Shown here: piece by piece, positions 7,582 to 16,240 of the stretch
Numbering within the stretch: position 1 is the stretch's first letter
How the letters are laid out: each line of letters begins with the position of its first letter
DNA from: Mycobacterium sp. 1165178.9
GTDB lineage: Bacteria > Actinomycetota > Actinomycetes > Mycobacteriales > Mycobacteriaceae
Length of the DNA: 35,188 bases
Direction of reading: 5' to 3'
Assembly: GCF_001673555.1 (NCBI RefSeq)
Contig: NZ_LZMB01000165.1
Location: 1-35,188 of the forward strand
Made by a program: the position numbers and the translations under genes
The notes under the pieces: generated by a model
Databases searched by the model: none
Told to the model about the DNA's origin: nothing
The model's input: only the letters and a program-made list of their open reading frames with translations

Positions 7582-9050
7582 CTGGTTTCCGCGGCCGCCA
7601 AGCGCTCCATGATCTGGGCGCGGACCGCCGATCGGCGGGCCTTGCCCGCGTCGTCACGCAACGGGGTGTCGACGAATTCGACGGTGTGCGGCACCTTGTA
7701 CCCCGCCACGTGATCACGCAGAAACTCTTGTACCCCAACGGAATCCAGTTCCGAACTGTCGACCGGGTGCACGAGCGCGTACGGCACCTGGCCGAGATCC
7801 TCGTGGGGGACGCCGACGACCAGGCAGGACAACACATCCGGGTGCGCCGACAGCGCGTTCTCGATCTCGGCCGGGTAGACGTTGCGGCCGCCGACGGTGA
7901 ACATGTCGACCCGCCGGTCCGAGAGGTACAGGAACCCGTCGGCGTCGAAATAGCCGAGATCGCCCAGCGAGTCCCAGCCGTCGCGGGTTTTCGCCGTGGC
8001 GCCGACGTAGCGGTAGGTGGGCGCGCTGTCTGGGCCGGGCCGCATGTAGATCTCGCCGACCACGCCGGGCGGGCAGGGGTTGCCGTCGTCGTCGAGCACC
8101 TTCATCTCTCCTGCGACCACCACGCCGACCGAACCCCGGTGCGTCAGCCACTGGTCGCCGGAGATGAACGTCAGCGCCTGTAATTCGGTGCCGCCGTAGA
8201 GCTCCCACACTTTCTCCGCGCCCAGCAGGTCGATCCAGGCCTGCTTGATGGCGGGCGGGCAGGGCGCCCCCAGATGCCAGAACCGCCGGATCGAGGACAG
8301 GTCGTAGGCGTCCGGGTCTGCCTGGTAGACCGGCAGCGTCCGCTGCATGATCGTCGGCACCGTCGTCAGGAAGCTGACGCGATGGTCGGCGATCAGCCGG
8401 AGAAACCGCTCGGGGTCGAAGCGGCTCATCAACACCAGGTGATGGCGCATCAGCAATGCGATGGTCGCGGTGGTGAAGCCGGTGTTGTGCGACAGCGGCA
8501 CCGGTACCAGCGTGGTGTCACCCTCCTGGGCGCCCAGTGGATAGCCGATCGCCGCCGGGATCCGGCTGTCGCCGCCGGACTCGATCAGCTTGGGCCGGCC
8601 GGTGCTGCCGCCGGATCCCATCGCTTTCCACACCGGCGAGACCGCCTCTGGCAGAGGGGCATCCGACAGCGCGGAACCAGGTTCGAAACCGGCTGGCACA
8701 CTGGGGAACTCGGAATGCTCCCGGCCGACCAGCAAGGCTGGCGGTCGCAACTCGAGCAGACCCGCCAACTCCGCGTCGGGCAACCGCGCGGAAAGCGGCT
8801 GCGGCACCGCGCCCAGCTTCCAGCACGCCACCGCGGCCTGGATCCATTCGACCGAGTTGGGCAGCACCATCGTCACGTAATCGCCGACGCCCACGCCGCG
8901 CTCGGCATAGGCGCGGGCCAGCTGGTTCGTCGAGCGGTCGAGTTGGGCACGGGTCAGTGACACCCCGTCGCAGGTGACCGCCGGCTCATCGGGAGCGAGT
9001 TCGGCGAGCGCCGAAATCTGCGTACCGATCGGCGGGATCGGCTCACTCAT
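7578..9050 (-). CDS. Acyl-CoA synthetase / adenylate-forming ligase (FadD-like)
   Basis: A 490-residue ANL-superfamily enzyme that would activate a carboxylic acid through an acyl-adenylate to the CoA thioester. Motifs in order are the P-loop A3 GSGGSTGRPKL, A5 YGGTEL, A7/A8 SLGDLGYFDADGFLYLSDR and DMFTVGGRNVYPAEIE, and the A10 lysine in AGKARRSA near the C-terminus. The chain is shorter than long-chain FadD proteins, closer to medium-chain or bile-acid-type ligases; substrate is unknown. The ATG at 9050 overlaps the 3' end of php by 8 bases, so translation is probably coupled. A longer in-frame opening at 9152 would lie inside php and is rejected. The gene is not in the M. tuberculosis locus, where Rv0229c sits instead. 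Confidence 0.87.
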   Translation of the reverse strand: MSEPIPPIGTQISALAELAPDEPAVTCDGVSLTRAQLDRSTNQLARAYAERGVGVGDYVTMVLPNSVEWIQAAVACWKLGAVPQPLSARLPDAELAGLLELRPPALLVGREHSEFPSVPAGFEPGSALSDAPLPEAVSPVWKAMGSGGSTGRPKLIESGGDSRIPAAIGYPLGAQEGDTTLVPVPLSHNTGFTTATIALLMRHHLVLMSRFDPERFLRLIADHRVSFLTTVPTIMQRTLPVYQADPDAYDLSSIRRFWHLGAPCPPAIKQAWIDLLGAEKVWELYGGTELQALTFISGDQWLTHRGSVGVVVAGEMKVLDDDGNPCPPGVVGEIYMRPGPDSAPTYRYVGATAKTRDGWDSLGDLGYFDADGFLYLSDRRVDMFTVGGRNVYPAEIENALSAHPDVLSCLVVGVPHEDLGQVPYALVHPVDSSELDSVGVQEFLRDHVAGYKVPHTVEFVDTPLRDDAGKARRSAVRAQIMERLAAAETS

Positions 9051-10023
9051 ACGCGCCCTGTTGCTCGAAGATGCGGCGCGGATTCTCGACCAACATGGTG
9101 CGCAACTGCTCGTCGGTGACGCCGCGCTCCTTGAGCGCCGGGATGACGTCATTGTGGATGTGCAGGTAGTGCCAGTTCGGCATCACCTGCGACACCAGCT
9201 CGTCGGGCAGCGCGTCGAAATAACAGTTGGCGTCGTGCGAGAGCACCATCTTGTCGGCGTGCCCGCGCTCGCACATCTGCACCACGGTGTTCACCCGATC
9301 TTCGAAGGGCAGGAACGCATCGATTCCGAAGCGGTCCATCCCGAGGTAGGAACCGGCCGCGATGAGCTCCTCGAGGTAGCCGATGTCGGTGCTGTCACCG
9401 GAATGCCCGATGATCACCCGGCTCAGGTCGACGCCCTCTTCTTCGAAGATGCGCTGCTGTTCGAGACCGCGCCGCAGCCCGGCGTGCGTGTGGGTCGAGA
9501 TCGGCACCCCGGTGCGCTTGTGCGCCTGGGCGACCGCGCGCAACACTCGCTCGACGCCGGGGGTGACGCCGGGCGTGTCGGTGGCGCACTTGAGGATCCC
9601 GGCCTTGATGCCGGTATCGGCGATGCCCTGCTCGATGTCGCGGACGAACATGTCGGTCATGATCTCCGGGCCCCCGAGCTCGCCGCCCGGGCCGAGGTAG
9701 TGGAAGTACATCGGAACGTCGTTGTAGGTGTAAAGCCCGGTTGCCACAACGATATTGAGCTCGGTCTCGGCCGCCACCCGGGCGATGCGCGGGATGTAGC
9801 GGCCCAGGCCGATCACCGTGAGGTCGACGATGGTGTCCACCCCGCGGGACTTCAGCTCGTTGAGTCGATTGATGGCGTCGGCGACACGCTGCTCTTCGTC
9901 ACCCCACGCTTCGGGATAGTTCTCCGCGATCTCGGTGGTCATGATGAACACGTGCTCATGCATGAGGGTCACGCCTAATGCCGCGGTATCGATGGACCCG
10001 CGAGCGGTATTGAGTTCTGACAC
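9043..10023 (-). CDS. php: Phosphotriesterase-like lactonase (Rv0230c homologue)
   Basis: A 326-residue amidohydrolase-superfamily enzyme, the same length as M. tuberculosis Php. All binuclear metal ligands of the PLL family are present: H22 and H24 in MHEHVF, the carboxylated lysine K145 in GILKCAT, H178 in STHTHAG, H207 in IIGHSGD and D264 in LSHDANC; the lactonase-type tyrosine is Y98 in ATGLYTY. Family members hydrolyse lactones, including acyl-homoserine lactones, with weak phosphotriesterase activity. The GTG at 10023 gives MSELNTARG, equal to the known start; the longer frame to 10092 lacks homologous N-terminal sequence. The gene overlaps the acyl-CoA synthetase by 8 bases and is divergent from fadE4, which suggests that an opened hydroxy acid is activated to a CoA ester and then oxidised. 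Confidence 0.94.
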   Translation of the reverse strand: MSELNTARGSIDTAALGVTLMHEHVFIMTTEIAENYPEAWGDEEQRVADAINRLNELKSRGVDTIVDLTVIGLGRYIPRIARVAAETELNIVVATGLYTYNDVPMYFHYLGPGGELGGPEIMTDMFVRDIEQGIADTGIKAGILKCATDTPGVTPGVERVLRAVAQAHKRTGVPISTHTHAGLRRGLEQQRIFEEEGVDLSRVIIGHSGDSTDIGYLEELIAAGSYLGMDRFGIDAFLPFEDRVNTVVQMCERGHADKMVLSHDANCYFDALPDELVSQVMPNWHYLHIHNDVIPALKERGVTDEQLRTMLVENPRRIFEQQGAYE

Positions 10024-10147
10024 GCCACTGATGCTAGGTCGGCTGGCACGTGACCAACAGGGCCGTTTTGTTCCAGGTACCCCGGCGGCCACCCGATTGC
10101 AGTACCGTCACCCTCGTCTTGGTCGAGAACCCGCTGGGAGTCACGTC

Positions 10148-11845
10148 ATGTTGCTCAATCCGAATAACCTGCAACGCCGGTACCCAGACCGCCGCTCGGG
10201 GGAGATCATGGCCGCGACGGTCGACTTCTTCGAGTCCCGGGGCAAGGCCCGGCTGAAGTCCGATGATCACGAACGAGTGTGGTACTCGGAGTTTTTGGAT
10301 CACATCGGCCGTGAGCGCATCTTCGCGTCGTTGCTGACCCCGAGCGCCTACGGTGCCGACGATTGCCGCTGGGATACCTACCGGATCAGTGCGTTCGCCG
10401 AGATCGTCGGCTTCTACGGGCTGAACTACTGGTACCCCTTCCAGGTCACCGCGCTGGGTCTGGGCCCGATCTGGATGAGCGCCAACTCCGACGCCAAGCG
10501 CAAGGCCGCCGCGCTGCTCGAGGGGGGCGAGGTCTTCGCCTTCGGCCTGTCGGAGCAGACGCACGGCGCGGACGTCTATCAGACCGACATGAACCTGACC
10601 CCGAAAGACGGCGGCTGGACCGCCACCGGGGAGAAGTACTACATCGGCAACGCCAACGTTGCCCGGATGGTCTCCACCTTCGGCAAGTTCGACGGCACCG
10701 ACGAGTACGTGTTCTTCGCCGCCGACTCGCAGCACGATCGCTACGACCTGATCAAGAACGTGGTGAACTCGCAGAACTATGTCGCCAACTACGCGCTGCG
10801 CGATTACCCGGTGACCGAGGCCGACATCCTGCACCGCGGTCCGGAGGCCTTCCACGCCGCCCTTAACACCGTCAACGTCTGCAAGTACAACCTCGGCTGG
10901 GGCGCGGTCGGCATGTGTACCCACGCGATGTACGAGGCGGTCACCCACGCGTCCAACCGCATCCTGTACGGGACCGTCGTCACCGACTTCACCCACGTGC
11001 GCCGGCTGCTCACCGACGCCTACGCGCGGCTGGTCGCAATGCGGCTGGTCGCCACCCGCGCCTGCGACTACATGCGCAGCGCGTCGGCGGAGGACCGCCG
11101 CTACCTGCTGTACAGCCCCCTCACCAAGGCGAAGATCACCAACGAGGGCGAACGCGTCATCACCGCGCTGTGGGATGTCATCGCCGCCAAGGGCGTGGAG
11201 AAGGACACCATCTTCGAGGCGATGACCCGCGAAATCGGCCTGCTGCCAAGGCTGGAGGGCACCGTCCACATCAACATCGGGCTGCTCGGCAAGTTCATGC
11301 CCAACTTCCTGTTCGCCCCCAACAGCGCGCTGCCGGTGATCGGCCGCCGCGACGACGCGGCCGACGACGCCTTCCTGTTCGCGCAGGGGCCCACCGGCGG
11401 CCTGGGCAAGGTGCGCTTCGGCGACTGGCGCGCTCCGTTCGACAGCTTCGGGCATCTGCCCAACGTCGCGCTGCTGCGCTCGCAGATCGACGTGCTCGCC
11501 GACATGCTGGCCGGCGCCACCCCAGATGCCGCACAGCAGAAGGACATCGACTTCGCCTTCGCCGTCGGTCAGTTGTTCGCGACGGTGCCCTACGCCCAGC
11601 TCATCCTGGAGGAGGCCGGGCTGTCGGGCGCCGACGAGGGGTTGATCGATGAGATCTTCGCCGTCTTGGTCCGCGACTTCAACGCTTACGCCGTGGAGCT
11701 GTCGGACAAGCCCGCGACGACGGACGAACAAGCCCGCTTCGCGCTGCGGATGATCCGCCGGCCCGCCCACGATCCCGCGCGCTACGACCAGATTTGGAAG
11801 GATCACGTCCTGCCGCTGAACGGCGCGTACCGGATGCACCCCTGA
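10148..11845 (+). CDS. fadE4: Acyl-CoA dehydrogenase FadE4
   Basis: A 565-residue FAD-dependent acyl-CoA dehydrogenase of the large FadE class, close to the 568 residues of Rv0231. Visible features are the flavin-loop motif FAFGLSEQTHGADVYQTD near residue 130, the beta-sheet domain with GEKYYIGNANVARMVSTFGKF, and an extended helical C-terminal domain with RILYGTVVTDFTHVRRLL, typical of the catalytic half. It introduces the alpha-beta double bond into an acyl-CoA in the cytosol. I chose the ATG at 10148 because GGGAG lies 7 bases upstream and the longer frame to 9935 would overlap php. It is divergent from the php operon with a 124-bp gap and ends convergent to the DUF5996 gene. Confidence 0.93.
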   Translation: MLLNPNNLQRRYPDRRSGEIMAATVDFFESRGKARLKSDDHERVWYSEFLDHIGRERIFASLLTPSAYGADDCRWDTYRISAFAEIVGFYGLNYWYPFQVTALGLGPIWMSANSDAKRKAAALLEGGEVFAFGLSEQTHGADVYQTDMNLTPKDGGWTATGEKYYIGNANVARMVSTFGKFDGTDEYVFFAADSQHDRYDLIKNVVNSQNYVANYALRDYPVTEADILHRGPEAFHAALNTVNVCKYNLGWGAVGMCTHAMYEAVTHASNRILYGTVVTDFTHVRRLLTDAYARLVAMRLVATRACDYMRSASAEDRRYLLYSPLTKAKITNEGERVITALWDVIAAKGVEKDTIFEAMTREIGLLPRLEGTVHINIGLLGKFMPNFLFAPNSALPVIGRRDDAADDAFLFAQGPTGGLGKVRFGDWRAPFDSFGHLPNVALLRSQIDVLADMLAGATPDAAQQKDIDFAFAVGQLFATVPYAQLILEEAGLSGADEGLIDEIFAVLVRDFNAYAVELSDKPATTDEQARFALRMIRRPAHDPARYDQIWKDHVLPLNGAYRMHP

Positions 11846-11896
11846 GCTTAAGGCTGGCAGTGCCTGCGATTGCACCGAACGCACTTACCGAACGCA

Positions 11897-12844
11897 TCAT
11901 GCGCGCGTTTGATGGGCCTTCCAGCGATCGGGGTCGTCCTCGAGCGTGGCGCGGTCCCAGCTGGCGTGCACCGCGGCCGCTTCGTAGGTGTCTTGCAGGA
12001 ACCCGAGGAGCGTCTGGTCGGGGTCGGCTGCCTGCCGCACCGCCTCGTATGGCAACAGGTATTCACCGAGATCCTTGTCGTAACCCGCCTCCTCGGGGCT
12101 GACCGGGTGATCGGCGAAACCCTCGGGTTCGGGATAGGCGTAGGCGTAGAAAGCGCCTTCGTCACCCCCGCCGGGAAAGAATCCGCAGCTGCTCAGTTCT
12201 CGCGAGTAGCCCTCAATCATCACCCAGTCACCACAATTGGGTGCGCCGCCCGGGTGGCGGGGCGCACCGCGCCCGGAAAATCTGGTGCACGCAAGATCCA
12301 TTGCACCCCAGAAGAAATGGACGGGGCTGACCTTACCCATGAACCGTGAGCGAAACTGGCCGAGCACGCGGTTCGCCGCAAGCAGCTGGCGCCAGAACAG
12401 GTTGGCCGCATCGGGGTCGTATGACGCGTGTTCGACATCTTCGGCGAACGGCAGGGCCGGGTCTACCTCGTTGGGGTGCGCTTGGATGCGGGTGGGAAAT
12501 CCCAGCTCGTCGAGCGCCCGCATAGTCTGCGAGTAGAACTCGGCCACCGATTTCGGTTCCAGGCGCACACTGCGGGTCGCACCGGTGGTGCTGCGGATCA
12601 TCAGCATGTGCTCGATGAAATCGAACTCGATATCGAAGGCCGCTGTGCCATAAGGGATCGCCGACGTCGTCAAGCCACGCGGGGTCACATACGAGGTGAC
12701 CTGCCACCAGTGGTTGACCATGGGCGAATGGGCCAGTCGGACCTTGCCGACAATCTGAGCCCACATGTGCAGTGTCTGCCTCGTCGGAGCCCAGTCGTCT
12801 ACCCGTAGGCGGGGCCACGCAATGCTGTCGTGGTGCGTCGTCAC
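11897..12844 (-). CDS. DUF5996 family protein
   Basis: A 315-residue soluble protein that I place in DUF5996 from its opening IAWPRLRVDDWAPTRQTLHMW, followed by QIVGKVRLAHSPMVNHWWQVTSYVTPRGLTT written across residues 25-60, and the middle motif KVSPVHFFWGAMDLACTRFSGR. The N-terminal W/H-rich segment and the central HFFWG block look like a conserved pocket. No signal peptide or membrane helix is seen, and the biochemical role is unknown. Two GTG starts compete; AAGGAG sits 5 bases before the one at 12844, while it would touch the one at 12850, so 12844 is preferred. The gene is divergent from the TetR/R2lox operon and is not part of the M. tuberculosis locus. Confidence 0.78.
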   Translation of the reverse strand: MTTHHDSIAWPRLRVDDWAPTRQTLHMWAQIVGKVRLAHSPMVNHWWQVTSYVTPRGLTTSAIPYGTAAFDIEFDFIEHMLMIRSTTGATRSVRLEPKSVAEFYSQTMRALDELGFPTRIQAHPNEVDPALPFAEDVEHASYDPDAANLFWRQLLAANRVLGQFRSRFMGKVSPVHFFWGAMDLACTRFSGRGAPRHPGGAPNCGDWVMIEGYSRELSSCGFFPGGGDEGAFYAYAYPEPEGFADHPVSPEEAGYDKDLGEYLLPYEAVRQAADPDQTLLGFLQDTYEAAAVHASWDRATLEDDPDRWKAHQTRA

Positions 12845-12849
12845 GATCA

Positions 12850-12855
12850 CTCCTT
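12850..12855 (-). promoter_or_regulatory. Ribosome-binding site choosing the DUF5996 start
   Basis: AAGGAG on the minus strand, 5 bases before the GTG at 12844. It overlaps the first candidate GTG (12848-12850), so only the second start has usable spacing. Confidence 0.55.
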
Positions 12856-13030
12856 GGCTCTAGTCGGCGCCCATTTTCACCGGGGATAGTGCTCGTTTGC
12901 CCAATTTCTCGCTGCTGCGGCTCGGCGATCCGCCGCCGCGGCGTCGGTGAGGCCGAGCGCCCGGCCAGCCGGGCGTTGGGCTTCGAGTGCCCTGTCACCC
13001 GGGCACTGGGCCCGGCGGTCCCGCGCACCC

Positions 13031-13058
13031 TTGACTGTGAGCTTACTCACAGTAGGAT
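13031..13058 (+). promoter_or_regulatory. SigA-type promoter of the TetR-R2lox operon
   Basis: TTGACT, a 16-bp spacer and TAGGAT, 31 bases before the TTG start at 13089. The -35 matches the consensus at five of six positions and the -10 fits TAnnaT. The spacer holds the perfect inverted repeat CTGTGAG-CTTA-CTCACAG (13035-13052), so a bound repressor would block the polymerase. Confidence 0.65.
13035..13052. promoter_or_regulatory. Inverted repeat inside the TetR promoter, candidate operator 1
   Basis: CTGTGAG-N4-CTCACAG, perfect 7-bp arms lying exactly between the -35 and -10 elements. Placement and symmetry suit autoregulation by the TetR protein encoded 37 bases downstream. Inferred from sequence only. 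Confidence 0.55.
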
Positions 13059-13072
13059 GACCAGTGGTCATC
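13056..13072. promoter_or_regulatory. 17-bp palindrome at the expected transcription start, candidate operator 2
   Basis: GATGACCAGTGGTCATC is a perfect palindrome around a central G. It overlaps the end of the -10 and the predicted start site of the TetR/R2lox transcript. TetR-family operators are often palindromes of this size, so this and the preceding inverted repeat may be a double operator or sites for two regulators. Confidence 0.55.
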
Positions 13073-13088
13073 TACTCCAGGAGGGGCA

Positions 13089-13784
13089 TTGCCAACGGTC
13101 ACCTGGGCGCGGGTCGATCCCGCCCGTCGCGCCGCGATCATCGAAGCCGCGGAGTCGGAGTTCGGGGCCCACGGGTTCTCCCGGGGCAGCCTGAACGTCA
13201 TCGCGCGTCGCGCCGGGGTCGCCAAGGGCAGCCTGTTCCAGTATTTCGCGGACAAGCGTGACCTGTATGCGTTCATCGCCGACATCGGCAGCCAGCGGGT
13301 GCGCGCCTACATGGAGGACCGCATCCGCGAACTCGACCCGAGCCGGCCCTTTTTCGACTTCCTCACCGATTGGCTCGACGCATGGGTGGCCTACTTCGCG
13401 GACCACCCGCACGAACGCGCGCTGCACGCCGCGGCGACCCTCGAGGTCGACACCGAAGCCCGCGTCAGCGTGCAGAACGTCATCCACCGTCACTACCTCG
13501 AAGTGATGCGCCCGCTCGTCCGCGATGCGTGCAACCGCGGCGACCTGCGCGCGGATTCCGACACCGATGCGCTGTTGTCGTTGCTGCTGTTGATCTTTCC
13601 GCACCTGGCGCTGGCGCCCTACATGCGCGGCCTGGATCCGGTTCTGGGGCTCGACGAGCCCACCCCGGAGCAGCCGGCGCTGGCGGTGCGCCGGCTCGTC
13701 TCGGTGCTGGCGGCCGCGTTCTCGGCTGCGCCGAAAACCCCGCCGGTCAGCTCTACCCCTAAACGATCTGAGGAGGTCACATGA
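13089..13784 (+). CDS. TetR-family regulator (Rv0232 homologue)
   Basis: A 231-residue TetR regulator close to Rv0232 (229 residues). The N-terminal helix-turn-helix spans about residues 12-55: [20 protein letters not shown], then the recognition helix in [20 protein letters not shown]. The rest is the variable ligand and dimer domain. The start is a TTG at 13089 preceded by AGGAGG with 4-5 bases spacing. Its stop overlaps the R2lox start as ATGA, so the two are translationally coupled and the regulator probably senses a substrate or product of the oxidase. Two palindromes in the promoter suggest autorepression. Ligand unknown. Confidence 0.92.
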   Translation: MPTVTWARVDPARRAAIIEAAESEFGAHGFSRGSLNVIARRAGVAKGSLFQYFADKRDLYAFIADIGSQRVRAYMEDRIRELDPSRPFFDFLTDWLDAWVAYFADHPHERALHAAATLEVDTEARVSVQNVIHRHYLEVMRPLVRDACNRGDLRADSDTDALLSLLLLIFPHLALAPYMRGLDPVLGLDEPTPEQPALAVRRLVSVLAAAFSAAPKTPPVSSTPKRSEEVT

Positions 13785-14722
13785 ATCGCACCCGAATCCA
13801 CTCGATGGTCCAGGGCGGTCTGAACTGGGACAGCCTGCCGCTCAAGCTGTTTGCGGGCGGCAACGCGAAATTCTGGAATCCGGCCGACATTGATTTTTCC
13901 CGCGATCGCGAGGACTGGGAACGCCTCACCGACGACGAACGCCACTACGCGACCCGGCTGTGCGCCGAGTTCATCGCCGGCGAGGAATCGGTGACCCAGG
14001 ACATCCAGCCGTTCATGGCCGCGATGCGGGCCGAGGGCCGGCTCGGCGACGAGATGTATCTGACGCAGTTCGCCTTCGAGGAGGCCAAGCACGTCCAGGT
14101 GTTCCGCATGTGGCTCGACGCCGTCGGCATCACCGAGGATCTGCACAACTTCCTCGAAGACGTGCCGACCTACCGCACGATCTTCTACGAGGAGCTGCCG
14201 GACTGCCTGAACGCGCTGACGGTCGATCCGTCGCCTGCTGCCCAGGTGCGCGCGTCGGTGACCTACAACCACATGGTCGAAGGCATGCTGGCGCTGACCG
14301 GTTACTTCGGCTGGCACAAGATCTGCGTGGAACGCGGCATCCTGCCCGGCATGCAGGAGTTGGTGCGACGCATCGGCGACGACGAGCGACGGCACATGGC
14401 ATGGGGCACCTTCACCTGCCGACGCCACGTCGCCGCCGACGACGCCAACTGGGGCGTCTTCGAAACGCGGATGAACGAGCTGATGCCGCTGGGCCTGCGC
14501 CTGATCGAGGAAGGCTTCGCCCTCTACGATCCGATGCCCTTCGGCCTGTCCGTGGACGAGTTCATGCAGTACGCCGCCGACAAGGGGATGCGGCGTTTCG
14601 GCACCATCTCCAGCGCCCGGGGGCGCCCGGTCGGCGAGATCGACCTCGACTACTCGCCGCTGCAGCTCGAGGACACCTTCGCCGACGAGGACGAGCGGGC
14701 GCTGGCGGGGGTCTCCGCCTAG
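13781..14722 (+). CDS. nrdB: R2-like ligand-binding oxidase (R2lox, Rv0233 homologue)
   Basis: A 313-residue ferritin-like protein. The name nrdB is historical: this family is not a ribonucleotide reductase subunit but a Mn/Fe oxidase that binds a long-chain fatty acid ligand. All metal ligands known from Rv0233 are at identical positions: E68, E101, H104, E167, E202 and H205. The residues forming the tyrosine-valine ether crosslink are also present, V71 and Y162. The physiological substrate is unknown; an oxygen-dependent oxidation of a lipid-like compound is the usual proposal. Start ATG at 13781 overlaps the TetR stop, with GAGGAGG just upstream. It ends 9 bases from the convergent gabD1 stop. 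Confidence 0.96.
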   Translation: MNRTRIHSMVQGGLNWDSLPLKLFAGGNAKFWNPADIDFSRDREDWERLTDDERHYATRLCAEFIAGEESVTQDIQPFMAAMRAEGRLGDEMYLTQFAFEEAKHVQVFRMWLDAVGITEDLHNFLEDVPTYRTIFYEELPDCLNALTVDPSPAAQVRASVTYNHMVEGMLALTGYFGWHKICVERGILPGMQELVRRIGDDERRHMAWGTFTCRRHVAADDANWGVFETRMNELMPLGLRLIEEGFALYDPMPFGLSVDEFMQYAADKGMRRFGTISSARGRPVGEIDLDYSPLQLEDTFADEDERALAGVSA

Positions 14723-14731
14723 CGGCCTGAG

Positions 14732-16150
14732 CTACTCGACCTTGTTGTCGCCCGCCGAGGAGCCGCTCCCGGTTTCCCCGACCCACACGGTCTTGGCGTT
14801 GACGAATGCGCGGATGCCGAGCCCCGCGAGTTCGCGTCCATACCCGGACCGCTTGACGCCGCCGAACCCCAGCTCGGGATAGGACACCGTCATCCCGTTG
14901 ATGAAGACCTGGCCGGCCTCGATGTCGTCGATGAACCGCTGCTGCTCCGCCTCGTCGTTGGTCCAGGCGTTCGACCCCAGGCCGAACGTGGTGGCGTTGG
15001 CGATCTCGATGGCTTCGTCGATGTCGGCCGCCCGATACATCGACGCGACCGGGCCGAACACCTCCTCGGTGTATAGGGCCATGTCCTTGGTGATGTCAGT
15101 GACCACCGTCGGCGGGTAGAACCAGCCCGGCCCGTCGATGGGCTTGCCGCCGAGGCGGATCTTGGCGCCGGCGGCGGCGGCGTCGTCGACCTGCTTGGCG
15201 ATCTCGTCGCGGCCCGATTCGGTGGCCAGCGGACCCACGTCGGTGTCCGGATCGGTCGGGTCGCCGACCGTCAGCGCCTCCATCTGCTTGGTGAACTTGT
15301 CGACGAACGCGTCGTAGATGTCGGTGTGAACGATGAACCGCTTTGCGGCGATGCAGGATTGGCCGTTGTTCTGGGTTCGGGCGGTCACCGCGGTCTTGGC
15401 GGCCTCGTCCAGGTTCGCCGACGGCATCACGATGAACGGGTCGCTACCGCCGAGTTCGAGCACGGTCGGCTTGATCTCGTCGCCGGCGATGGCCGCCACC
15501 GACTGGCCGGCCGGTTCGCTACCGGTCAGCGTGGCCGCCGCGACCCGGGGGTCGCGCAGGATGCGCTCGACCGCGCTGGAGGAGACGAGCAGGGTTTGGA
15601 AACACCCCTCGGGGAAACCGCCTCGGGCGATGACGTCGGCCAGGTAGAGCGCGCTCTGGGGAACGTTCGACGCGTGTTTGAGGATCCCCACGTTGCCGGC
15701 CATCAGCGCCGGCGCGGCGAACCGTACCGCCTGCCAGAGCGGGAAGTTCCATGGCATCACGGCCAGCACGACCCCGAGCGGTTGGTAGCGCGTGTAGGCC
15801 CTCTTCGCGCCCACCGCCTCGGCGTCGGCCGGCTCGTCGGCGAGCAGCTGCTCGGCGTTTTCGGCGTAGTAACGAAAACCCTTGGCGCACTTGAGCGCTT
15901 CGGCCTTGGCCGACTTCAGGGTCTTGCCCATCTCCAGGGTCATCATGGCGGCGACGTCGTCGGCCTCGGCCTCCAGCAGATCGGCGGTCGCGTTTGCCCA
16001 CTGGGCGCGCTGGGCAAACGTGGTGTTGTGGCGGTAGTCGAGGAAGCGTTCGTAGGCACGGGCAATCGCGGCATCGACCTCTTGATCGGTAGCCGGGGTG
16101 AAGGTCTTCACTGTCTCGCCGGTAGCCGGGTTAATGGTGGCGATGGGCAC
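14732..16150 (-). CDS. gabD1: Succinate-semialdehyde dehydrogenase GabD1
   Basis: A 472-residue aldehyde dehydrogenase oxidising succinic semialdehyde to succinate, NADP-linked in the M. tuberculosis homologue Rv0234c. Catalytic residues visible are N135 in MPWNFPLWQ, E232 in VLELGGSDPF and the nucleophile C266 in NNGQSCIAAKRF. The GTG at 16150 gives MPIATINPATGETVKTF and has GGAGGG 6 bases upstream. The last 15 or so residues (GSGSSAGDNKVE) form a serine/glycine tail beyond the usual family end. In mycobacteria the enzyme helps bridge the interrupted or variant TCA cycle. It is divergent from the acetolactate-synthase-like gene, with 90 bp between starts. Confidence 0.94.
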   Translation of the reverse strand: MPIATINPATGETVKTFTPATDQEVDAAIARAYERFLDYRHNTTFAQRAQWANATADLLEAEADDVAAMMTLEMGKTLKSAKAEALKCAKGFRYYAENAEQLLADEPADAEAVGAKRAYTRYQPLGVVLAVMPWNFPLWQAVRFAAPALMAGNVGILKHASNVPQSALYLADVIARGGFPEGCFQTLLVSSSAVERILRDPRVAAATLTGSEPAGQSVAAIAGDEIKPTVLELGGSDPFIVMPSANLDEAAKTAVTARTQNNGQSCIAAKRFIVHTDIYDAFVDKFTKQMEALTVGDPTDPDTDVGPLATESGRDEIAKQVDDAAAAGAKIRLGGKPIDGPGWFYPPTVVTDITKDMALYTEEVFGPVASMYRAADIDEAIEIANATTFGLGSNAWTNDEAEQQRFIDDIEAGQVFINGMTVSYPELGFGGVKRSGYGRELAGLGIRAFVNAKTVWVGETGSGSSAGDNKVE

Positions 16151-16240
16151 GTCGGCCCTCCTTCATCGGGTTGTTGTGCTTGGTGGCTGAAAAGTCCAAC
16201 ACCTAGCCTGCCACTATCGTTCCCCTAAGGGAGGTGTCGG

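Noticed and set aside
12958..12975. Inverted repeat CGCCCGGC-CA-GCCGGGCG as a terminator
   Set aside because: Two-base loop, no T-run, and it lies between divergent genes where no terminator is expected.
13781..14722. Ribonucleotide reductase beta subunit, as the gene name suggests
   Set aside because: The V71/Y162 crosslink pair and the ligand set are those of R2lox, and no large-subunit gene is nearby.
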